NCBI GenBank assembly: GCA_963650385.1
Contig: CAVJLL010000087.1
Span: 1 to 7,335, forward strand
Source of the DNA: CAG-791 sp963650385
GTDB lineage: Bacteria > Bacillota > Clostridia > Lachnospirales > Lachnospiraceae
Direction: 5' to 3'
DNA: 7,335 nt
Shown: in pieces, positions 1 to 6,053 of the stretch
Numbering within the stretch: the first letter of the stretch is position 1
Layout: each line of letters opens with the position of its first letter
The notes under the pieces: model-generated
Database searches by the model: none
Seen by the model: the letters and a program-made list of their open reading frames with translations, nothing else
Told to the model about the DNA's origin: nothing
Position numbers and translations under genes: made by a program

Positions 1-50
1 CCGGCCCAGTTCTTCACAAGGAAAAAAAATAGCCGCGAACACTCTTTATG

Positions 51-107
51 CGCCAACCAGCGACGGGTCCTGGCGGAGTTCTCCGCCACCCTGTCGCGTG
101 GCTGGCG
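51..107. repeat. Intergenic palindromic repeat, copy 1 (short form)
   Basis: This 57-bp imperfect palindrome begins 7 bp past the stop of the YibE/F gene. The outer arms CGCCAACCA and TGGCTGGCG pair with one G-U and a bulged base. GCGAC pairs with GTCGC, and the core TGGCGGA/TCCGCCA closes a four-base loop, so nearly every base can pair. It shares its arms (GCGACGGGT, CTGGCGGA, CTCCGCC, CCTGTCGC, TGGCTG) with copy 2 at 3726-3801 but lacks that copy's central extension of about 22 bp. It is probably a REP-like or MITE-like dispersed element. It might also act as a 3'-end hairpin for the phosphatase-YibE/F mRNA, but the nearest T-run lies about 21 nt further on, so it is not a standard intrinsic terminator. 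Confidence 0.75.
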
Positions 108-113
108 AATGAA

Positions 114-1244
114 CTATGACTTCCCCCGCAGTAAAACGCTGGCGATGAGCACCGTAATCGGCACGCACAGCACCACGCCGAAGCTCCCGCCGACGCCCTG
201 CATGATCGCAATGCCGATGTTGTTGGAATTGATGATCTGCTGATACGGCAGGTCGTACGCATAATCCAAGAGGAGTGAGGACATGCTGCCGCCCACGAAG
301 GCCAGAATCAGTGTATTGGAGTCTGTTCCCATCATATCGCGTCCGACGCGCAGTCCTGCGCGGAACAGCTCTCCGGCCGTGATGGCCGGGTTCTGGTGCA
401 CCACCTCCTCCATAGCCGACGAGACGGACATGGCAACGTCCATCACCGCGCCGAGGCTGGAGATGAGAAGCCCGGAGAACAGGAGCTCTCCGACCTGAAT
501 GTCGCAGGTGTACCACAAATCCAGGAGGCTCTCGATGTTGGAAACGTTCCACCCGGAAAGCCCTGCTGCCGATCCGAACAGCCTTGCCGATATTCCCGCG
601 AGCACAACGCCCGCCGTGGTCCCGATGGTGGCGCACACCGTTTTCCGGCTCGGCCCGCCGATCAGGTACATCGTCACCAGCGTGGTGACCGCACACAGAA
701 TGATGGCAACCAGGAACGGCGAATATCCCCGATACGCCAGCGGAAGGTCAATGAAAATAAAAGCAAGGAACGTAAACGCCAGTCCCAGCGCGCCTTTTAC
801 ACCCTTTTTCCCGCCGATCAGAACGAGTGCCAGCAGATACGCTCCGCCGAACACATAGATGGCAAGCTCCCGGTCCTGCGCGTAAATACTGGTGATGGTG
901 GAGTCACCGGCAACGCTCTGCATCACAATGACGTGCATACCCTCTTCACAGGCCGCACCGAACAGGTATCCCGCGGAGCTCGTTGTTTCCAGCTCCTGCC
1001 CCTTGCGGACTCCCGTCGTCATCCGAACGATAACGCGCTGCTCGCCCACGCGCGTTCCGTCCTCCTGGATATTATTCTCCAGAATCTTTGTTACAACACC
1101 CTTTTCAAAGGTCTGGCCGCTTCTGCTGATCAGCTCCACCTTGTCCACCCGGTTGATCTGAATGGTAAAAAGAACCAGCAGTGCCATCAGCACTGCCGGA
1201 ACTCCCCAGCGAAGAAACCATGTTTTCCACTGTATCGTCTTCAT
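114..1244 (-). CDS. YibE/F family multi-pass membrane protein
   Basis: A 376-residue integral membrane protein of the YibE/F family, whose biochemical role is not established. One membrane segment at about residues 13-31 is followed by an exposed region of about 95 residues (32-126). Then come about seven hydrophobic segments near 127-145, 149-168, 176-195, 202-222, 251-272, 310-328 and 346-372. The family-like stretch GRDMMGTDSNTLILAF (301-316) and the glycine-rich segment after it support the assignment. The ATG directly follows the TAA of the phosphatase gene with no spacer. No clear Shine-Dalgarno precedes it, so translation is probably coupled to the upstream gene. The pairing suggests that the two proteins act in one envelope process, possibly phosphate-related; this is inference. 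YibE/F genes can occur as pairs, but only one is in this window. The family call is firm and the function unknown. Confidence 0.88.
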   Translation of the reverse strand: MKTIQWKTWFLRWGVPAVLMALLVLFTIQINRVDKVELISRSGQTFEKGVVTKILENNIQEDGTRVGEQRVIVRMTTGVRKGQELETTSSAGYLFGAACEEGMHVIVMQSVAGDSTITSIYAQDRELAIYVFGGAYLLALVLIGGKKGVKGALGLAFTFLAFIFIDLPLAYRGYSPFLVAIILCAVTTLVTMYLIGGPSRKTVCATIGTTAGVVLAGISARLFGSAAGLSGWNVSNIESLLDLWYTCDIQVGELLFSGLLISSLGAVMDVAMSVSSAMEEVVHQNPAITAGELFRAGLRVGRDMMGTDSNTLILAFVGGSMSSLLLDYAYDLPYQQIINSNNIGIAIMQGVGGSFGVVLCVPITVLIASVLLRGKS

Positions 1245-2813
1245 TTATTTGGTCTTCTGAATGGTGAAGGTGTCGTCAAGCTTCTCTACGGTTCCGTTGT
1301 CAAGGATCTGGTAGGAATCAATGACGAACTTACTGTCGGTGATCTCAATGACGGAGTAGCTGGGCAGCCAGTTCTGGCTTCTCTCTGCGATGTAATCCTG
1401 CTGCGTGGTCGCAAGCTCGTAGTATTTGGAGCCGGATGCCGAGTTGGCCGTCATATACAGAGTTCCGACCGGATCCGTCACCGTATTGCCCGTCACATCC
1501 TCGATCGTGTAGCAGTGGTTATCCTCTGTGAAGGAATCCAGTGCCTTCTGCGCCGTCTTGTCGCCGTCCTCCGGATACAGTGCGATCTGCTCATCCGTCG
1601 TGGTGTCGTGTGCGTGATCCCAGTCATAATCATCGCCGGCGGCATTGAGCTGGAACTCATAGCTGTCGTGCGTCTTCCCGTCGCTGTAGAGGAGCTTCGA
1701 GCGGCTGTAGGTGTGATCGTGTCCCTGGAGAACCACATCGATGTCATACTTATCAAAGATGGGTGTCAGCTGCGTGCGGAGAATCATGCCGTCGGTGTCG
1801 GAGTGATCCAGGCCGGAGCCATAAATATCCTGGTGAATCGTGACGATCTTCCAGCGTGCATCCGGATCCGAAGCAACTGCCTCCTGCATGGTCTTCTCAT
1901 GCTCGGCCACATTGTAGTTGTTGGTGTTCAGCACAATGAACAGGGCCTCGCCGTAGCTGTAATAGTAGTCGCCGCCGGCCTGCGTTGCACCGTTGTCCGT
2001 TGCGTTGGGAACGTTGAAGTGTGCCTTGTAGTCCGAGGTCAGCGAGTCGTGGTTTCCGATGGTCGTTGCTACCGGCACGTACTGCAGAAGGCTGGCGTTG
2101 AGGTATCCCGCGAATTCCTCTTCCTTGGCCTTGCCGGTCTTGTTGACCTGGTCACCGGCAGAAATGATGAAATCCAGATCCTTATTCAGGCCGCCTGCGA
2201 TCTTCAGCGTGCGGTCCCATTCATAGGAATCGTTTCTGGCTGCCGTGTTGGCTGCGCCATCGGATGCTGTCAGCTTCTCGGAGCCCTGGGGCTGTCCCTT
2301 GGAGGCGCCGATCTGCGGATCGCCGACATACAGCACCTTGATGTCGCTGAAATCATGGGTGGTGTAGCTGCGCACCGGTGCTTCCTTACCGTTCTTTACA
2401 ACGGTGTAGTAATACTTGGTATTCGGCTTTAAGCCGGTTACGGTAACCTTGTTGGAAACATACTGTACCCCGCCGGTCAGCTTGGAATCCGTCTGCTCCG
2501 TGGTTCCTGTGAACTTCTTGAGGTTCTTCTTGCTGGTTCCGAAGAGGACCACCGGTGTTGCTGCGTTCTTCGCATCCTTCTTCGTCATCCATGCAAAGTT
2601 GAGCTCGGTCTCATTCTCGCCTGGTGTCATGGAAACCTTGGTGTAATCCTCTGCCACCTCTTTCCACTCCTCGCTCCACTCTGCAAAGCTCTTGTCGGAC
2701 GTCACCTGGGTTCCGTCATTGTAGTGAACGGTGGATGCCTGTACCGCTACCGGAGAGAGACTCTCCGCCAGTGCAAGACATGAAATGAGCACAGCTGCCA
2801 TTTTCTTTTTCAT
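1245..2813 (-). CDS. Secreted purple-acid-phosphatase-like metallophosphoesterase
   Basis: Predicted exported phosphoesterase of 522 residues, numbered from the ATG at 2813. A signal peptide (MKKK, then hydrophobic AAVLISCLALA, ending near AVQA-S) occupies residues 1-27. A fibronectin-like domain typical of purple acid phosphatases spans about 60-153. A calcineurin-like metallophosphoesterase domain follows, with its motifs in order: GDPQIG (164-169), AGDQVN (219-224), GNHD (253-256), IHQD (326-329) and GHDH (364-367). These supply the Asp, Asn and His ligands of a dinuclear metal centre. The tyrosine of the classical GDxxY motif is replaced by Asn, so it is not a canonical purple enzyme. An Asp/His-rich stretch follows at about 375-435. 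It probably releases phosphate from organic esters outside the membrane. It is first in a two-gene unit with the YibE/F gene and sits behind Pho-box-like repeats. An in-frame ATG at 2819 lies too close to the ribosome binding site. The substrate cannot be told from sequence. Confidence 0.92.
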   Translation of the reverse strand: MKKKMAAVLISCLALAESLSPVAVQASTVHYNDGTQVTSDKSFAEWSEEWKEVAEDYTKVSMTPGENETELNFAWMTKKDAKNAATPVVLFGTSKKNLKKFTGTTEQTDSKLTGGVQYVSNKVTVTGLKPNTKYYYTVVKNGKEAPVRSYTTHDFSDIKVLYVGDPQIGASKGQPQGSEKLTASDGAANTAARNDSYEWDRTLKIAGGLNKDLDFIISAGDQVNKTGKAKEEEFAGYLNASLLQYVPVATTIGNHDSLTSDYKAHFNVPNATDNGATQAGGDYYYSYGEALFIVLNTNNYNVAEHEKTMQEAVASDPDARWKIVTIHQDIYGSGLDHSDTDGMILRTQLTPIFDKYDIDVVLQGHDHTYSRSKLLYSDGKTHDSYEFQLNAAGDDYDWDHAHDTTTDEQIALYPEDGDKTAQKALDSFTEDNHCYTIEDVTGNTVTDPVGTLYMTANSASGSKYYELATTQQDYIAERSQNWLPSYSVIEITDSKFVIDSYQILDNGTVEKLDDTFTIQKTK

Positions 2814-2820
2814 CTTCATT

Positions 2821-2828
2821 CCTCCCTT
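2821..2828 (-). promoter_or_regulatory. Ribosome binding site of the phosphatase gene
   Basis: The minus strand reads AAGGGAGG here. It ends one base before the ATG at 2819 but seven bases before the in-frame ATG at 2813. Normal spacing therefore favours the start at 2813, which gives the N-terminus MKKKMAAV. Confidence 0.75.
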
Positions 2829-2841
2829 AGAATGTGCTGCA

Positions 2842-2854
2842 GATCCGTCGGATC
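2842..2854. repeat. Short perfect dyad in the phosphatase leader
   Basis: GATCCG-T-CGGATC is a perfect 6-1-6 inverted repeat about 30 bp upstream of the phosphatase start and inside the predicted 5' leader. It could be an operator half-site pair. A one-base loop rules out a simple RNA hairpin of full length. No regulator can be named and it may be chance. Confidence 0.3.
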
Positions 2855-2884
2855 ATACCGGACTGCCTCTGAATCGCTGTGCTT

Positions 2885-2950
2885 ATTCTAGGAAGTGAAT
2901 GTAAAAAGAAGCGCTGTGCTCCTGTTCAGATTTTGTTACGTGTATGTAAA
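2885..2950 (-). promoter_or_regulatory. Pho-box-like promoter of the phosphatase-YibE/F operon
   Basis: Reading the minus strand, TTTACA (2945-2950), GTAACA (2934-2939) and TGAACA (2923-2928) sit exactly 11 bp apart. A further TTTACA lies at 2900-2905, two turns plus one base away. A TAGAAT -10 box (2885-2890, five of six matches to TATAAT) follows nine bases later. No good -35 hexamer is found at 17 bp. TT(A/T)ACA-like repeats with about 5-bp gaps ending near -22 are the known layout of PhoP-activated promoters in Bacillus subtilis. Since the gene encodes a secreted phosphatase, phosphate-starvation control by a PhoP-type OmpR-family regulator is the best reading. The hexamers are seen directly; the regulator is inferred. 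Confidence 0.6.
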
Positions 2951-2993
2951 AAAACACAGCGGCCAGCCAATGACGGCCCCGGCATAACTGCTG
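2948..2993 (-). terminator. Probable intrinsic terminator of the ABC exporter operon
   Basis: About 65 bp past the DUF4340 stop, the minus strand has a GC-rich dyad followed closely by seven T residues (plus-strand A-run 2948-2954). GGCC arms flank a 10-nt loop, and outer CAGC/GCTG arms can also pair with an 11-nt bulge on one side. The stem is imperfect, so efficiency is uncertain. The T-run overlaps the first Pho-box-like hexamer of the next operon. Confidence 0.42.
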
Positions 2994-3058
2994 GTCCAAT
3001 CATCTGACTGACCTCTGTACCTTCAATTTGAATCATTACAGCATTCGAATACCGGGCT

Positions 3059-3697
3059 TTATTCCGCGGCTTCCTTCGCGGCATCCGTGTCGGTCTTGTT
3101 CAGGAGGCTGTAATCCGAATCGCTCAGCGTGTAAACCGTGTCTCCATCATCCACACGGATGTAATAGGCGGAGATCATTTCGTTTCGGCTGCCGACCTCG
3201 ACCGTGTGCTGCGTGTCATTCTGCAGAGTGATCGTCACCGTCAGGACCGGCGCATCCAGTCCGTAGGATTCCATGTCTGTGACATGATTCACCTCGTTGG
3301 AGCTGGTGAGCTTTGCAAGTCTTTCCAGAATTTCGTTAGCCACGGAGGAATTTACCTCGTAGGATGTTCCGGAATCGCCCGTCTCTGAATCCGCTTCAGC
3401 TGCAGTGTCTTCCGTATCAGCATCTGTGCCGTTAAGCGCTGCCTCTTCTGCATCAATGCCATTGACAAAGCTCCAGTCCGATCCGTCATAGGAAAGGGCC
3501 AGCTCGCCCTTCTCTCCGGCGATCAAAAGCTGCCGCAGGCTGTTCTTTTCAAAGGAAAGCGCCGTATAGATGCCTTCCTCCTTCGCCTGCTCCTCCTGCT
3601 CCGTTTTGTCTGCATAGAACCTGGCGGCAAAAAAGCCTGCGCAGCAGACCAGCAGAACCACAGACAGAATTATCAGTTGTATGCGCTGTTTTTTCAT
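3059..3697 (-). CDS. Short DUF4340 membrane-anchored protein
   Basis: A 212-residue protein with one N-terminal membrane anchor (about residues 8-27, preceded by KKQR) and an extracytoplasmic domain resembling DUF4340. Supporting features are DGSDWSFVNG (71-80), a helix-like SVANEILERLAKLTS (118-132), the family-like YGLDAP (145-150), a TVTITLQN strand, VEVGS (166-170) and a YYI...VYTL ending (178-191). An acidic Asp/Glu/Ala/Thr-rich insert occupies about 82-110. Many DUF4340 proteins are clearly longer, so this is a compact or C-terminally short version; no continuation in frame is seen after the TAA. GGAG lies 8 bp before the ATG and supports this start. It is the last gene of the ABC/GldFG operon and is probably an exterior accessory subunit of that transporter. 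Its function is unknown. Confidence 0.82.
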   Translation of the reverse strand: MKKQRIQLIILSVVLLVCCAGFFAARFYADKTEQEEQAKEEGIYTALSFEKNSLRQLLIAGEKGELALSYDGSDWSFVNGIDAEEAALNGTDADTEDTAAEADSETGDSGTSYEVNSSVANEILERLAKLTSSNEVNHVTDMESYGLDAPVLTVTITLQNDTQHTVEVGSRNEMISAYYIRVDDGDTVYTLSDSDYSLLNKTDTDAAKEAAE

Positions 3698-3725
3698 TTA
3701 GCGTTCTCCATTGCTGTATAGACGG

Positions 3726-3801
3726 CAGCCACGCGACGGGTTCTGGCGGAATTGTCCGTTTTTTTGAGCCGGACATTCTCCGCCCCCCTGTCGCTTGGCT
3801 G
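3726..3801. repeat. Intergenic palindromic repeat, copy 2 (long form)
   Basis: This 76-bp imperfect palindrome lies inside the ABC operon, between the permease stop (3821) and the DUF4340 start (3697). The outer arms CAGCCA and TGGCTG pair (the right arm has one extra base inside it), then GCGAC with GTCGC, then GGCGGA with TCCGCC. An inner stem TGTCCG/CGGACA (3753-3758 and 3770-3775) closes a loop containing seven T on the plus strand. Both arms match copy 1 at 51-107, while the inner stem and loop are extra. The transcript would form a long hairpin that could slow polymerase or ribosomes, or protect the upstream mRNA. It has no coding content and no transposase, so it is probably a mobilised or dispersed REP-like or MITE-like element. 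Confidence 0.78.
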
Positions 3802-3820
3802 TTGAGTGGACTGTTGTCGG

Positions 3821-6025
3821 TTATCTTCTCCTGCGGACAAGCCAGGTGACAAAGCCCGCGATCAACAGGAGCACCGGGATGAAAATAATGCACACCAGAT
3901 TTACAACAATGGCTGTCATCGTCGGCACGGTAAGGCTGGTGGAGCTCACGCTCTTGACCGGCACGGAAATGGAGCTCTCGCCCTCCTCCTGCGTGCAGGC
4001 CTTGACAATGCCTGAGAACAGGGACGCATTCGATCCGGAAACCATCTGGTCCGCTCCATCGGAGAAGGTCAGCACCGAACCGAAAATGTATGCCGTGGAC
4101 TCGGCCTTTGCCGTCGTCTCCTCCGCATCCTCTTCGGATTCCGCTGCCGTATCCGCCGTTCCTGCATCCTCCGTGTCTGCATCCGCATCCTCGTAAACCA
4201 CAGCCTTCACGCCCAGCACATACTGGCCGGTCGAATCGTCTGCTGTTTTGCTCAGATCCGCAGTCTCCGAGGTGACATCGGTGTGAATGTATGCCTTATC
4301 CGACGTCGTCAAAAGCTCTGTCTTCGTCACATCGGAGGAGGTGTCTGCATCCTGCAGCGCCTGCGCATACGCCATGAACACGTAGCCGTTTCCGCTCGTT
4401 ACCGCCGACGTCTCCTCGGTCTGTGCCACATCCGGCAGCAGATAGGATTCCGAGCGATAATAGAACCCCTGGTTGTTCTCGAGAACCACACCGCTTGAAA
4501 CCGATACTCCGTAATAGCTCAGCACGCGGTTCCAGTTCGACATGTCGTCTGCCTGCTGGAAGTTGGTCGTGGCCAGGAGCTTTCCGCCATGCTCAAGGTA
4601 GTACAGAATTTTATCCGCATCGTCCGAGGATAGATCGCTCTTGGGTCCGTTGATGATCAAGAGGCTGCAGTCCTCCGGAACCGCATCCTGCGACAGAAGA
4701 TCCAGGCTCTCATAATCGCAGTTCAGCTTCGTCAGAACGTTGGTAAAATTGCTGCCGAGGCTCTCCTCGCCGTGTCCGGAGAGCACATAGACCTTCGGCA
4801 GGCTCTCACTCGTAACATAAGCAATCGCCGAATCGATCTGTCCCTCGGCGTCATACCCGGTCACCTTCTGCTGATAGGTGGTGTAATCAATGGAATACTC
4901 ATACAGATCCGAATAATCCACCACCTTATACCTGCTGCCGCACTCCACGATCAGCGAGTTCCAGGTGCTCGACATGACGTCGCTGTACTCCTGCAGGAAG
5001 GTGGGATTCGCTGCCGGATCAATGTAGGTCACCGTCAGGTGATCGGACAGCTCCTCCATTTCGCCCAGCGTCCCGTCCACCACCGAATCCATATCCGAGC
5101 TGCTGGCCAGAACATAAATCGTGACGTCCTTGTCCAGCGCCTTCAGGTAGGTCTTCGTGTCGTCCGTCAGCGAATACAGACCGCTTGTTGTCACATCGAA
5201 CTTTACAGCCGCAGAGGGGAGCTGATTCACTGCCAGGTTCGCCACCAGCGTGATCGCCAGAACGAGTGCAATCAGGCCGCCCGAATACGCGCCGAGGCTC
5301 AATGTCTTCTGCGAAACGGAGTATCTCCTCTTCTGAATGACCTGTGTCGTCAGGAACAAAAACAGGAACATCACCGATGCCAGATACACGATCGAGGTCA
5401 GATCGATACTGCCGTTCAAAAATGTGTCAAACCGGGACGGAATGTCCAGCGCGCTCAGGATCTTCGTCAGCACATTCCCGTCCTGCGAAATCATGTTCTC
5501 CAGATTCGGCATCACCATGGACAGGAACAGGCAGGCAAACGAGAGCACCGCCGCAATGATGACGCTTTCTGTGAGGCTCGAAAGAAAGACGCACACCGCC
5601 ATCTCTGCCAGTCCGAAGAGCCACATGCCCAGGAGTCCTGTGTAGCTCTGTGCATAGGGCACCGTGCCGAAACGCGACAGCAGCACAGGATACAGGCACA
5701 GCCCCAGGACAACGATGGTGTGAACCGCCGCCAGCGCAAGGTATTTGCCCAGAACCACCTGGCCGACGCTCACTGGTGCCGTCAGAATCATCTGATCCGT
5801 TCTGGATTTGCGCTCCTCCGAAAAGCTGCGCATGCACAGAATCGGCAGCATGATCAGCATCAGAATGGAGGACACCGACAGAACACTGGAAATGTCCGGC
5901 TCCAGTCCGATCAGGCTGCTCATTCCGATGTACAGCGACATAAAGGCCCACATGATGGCCAGGAACAGCCATCCTGTGAAGCCGTGAAACAACGACGCAA
6001 GGTCTTTTTTGAATATTGCTTTCAT
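3821..6025 (-). CDS. Fused ABC-2 permease and GldG-type auxiliary protein
   Basis: A 734-residue protein that joins two functions usually split between GldF and GldG. Residues 1-230 form an ABC-2 type permease with about six membrane segments (roughly 17-37, 49-66, 90-118, 128-149, 153-172, 209-230), including the family-like FSEERKSRTDQMILTAPVS (68-86). A further membrane segment at about 246-266 leads into an exterior GldG-like (ABC_transp_aux) domain at about 275-530. That domain contains YSLTDDTKTYLKAL (284-297), KVYVLSGHGE (411-420) and LLIINGPKSDLSSDDA (455-470). An acidic low-complexity stretch lies at 611-645. A C-terminal membrane segment (about 702-729) ends in RRRR, which places the C-terminus inside. 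AGGAGG precedes the ATG by four bases. The ATPase gene ends 28 bp upstream. The transporter probably exports or mechanically drives something at the envelope, but the substrate is unknown. Confidence 0.88.
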   Translation of the reverse strand: MKAIFKKDLASLFHGFTGWLFLAIMWAFMSLYIGMSSLIGLEPDISSVLSVSSILMLIMLPILCMRSFSEERKSRTDQMILTAPVSVGQVVLGKYLALAAVHTIVVLGLCLYPVLLSRFGTVPYAQSYTGLLGMWLFGLAEMAVCVFLSSLTESVIIAAVLSFACLFLSMVMPNLENMISQDGNVLTKILSALDIPSRFDTFLNGSIDLTSIVYLASVMFLFLFLTTQVIQKRRYSVSQKTLSLGAYSGGLIALVLAITLVANLAVNQLPSAAVKFDVTTSGLYSLTDDTKTYLKALDKDVTIYVLASSSDMDSVVDGTLGEMEELSDHLTVTYIDPAANPTFLQEYSDVMSSTWNSLIVECGSRYKVVDYSDLYEYSIDYTTYQQKVTGYDAEGQIDSAIAYVTSESLPKVYVLSGHGEESLGSNFTNVLTKLNCDYESLDLLSQDAVPEDCSLLIINGPKSDLSSDDADKILYYLEHGGKLLATTNFQQADDMSNWNRVLSYYGVSVSSGVVLENNQGFYYRSESYLLPDVAQTEETSAVTSGNGYVFMAYAQALQDADTSSDVTKTELLTTSDKAYIHTDVTSETADLSKTADDSTGQYVLGVKAVVYEDADADTEDAGTADTAAESEEDAEETTAKAESTAYIFGSVLTFSDGADQMVSGSNASLFSGIVKACTQEEGESSISVPVKSVSSTSLTVPTMTAIVVNLVCIIFIPVLLLIAGFVTWLVRRRR

Positions 6026-6053
6026 TCATCCTCCTATGCATCCGGCATTTCTT

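Noticed and set aside
22..50. Intrinsic terminator after the YibE/F gene based on a run of eight T on the minus strand
   Set aside because: No convincing stem lies directly before the T-run, and the strong palindrome ends about 21 nt earlier. Termination here is possible but not supported.
396..2432. A 678-codon plus-strand open frame opposite the YibE/F and phosphatase genes
   Set aside because: It is exactly in register with the minus-strand codons, so it stays open only because those genes rarely use TTA, CTA or TCA. The translation shows no domain, and the minus-strand genes have clear motifs.
2814..3058. Riboswitch or small RNA in the intergenic region
   Set aside because: Terminator, Pho-box-like repeats, -10 and ribosome binding site explain most of it. 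No known riboswitch core was recognised.
3549..3893. A 114-codon minus-strand frame running through palindrome copy 2
   Set aside because: It begins with GTG inside the permease gene, crosses the repeat and ends inside the DUF4340 gene in another frame. Nothing supports it as a real protein.
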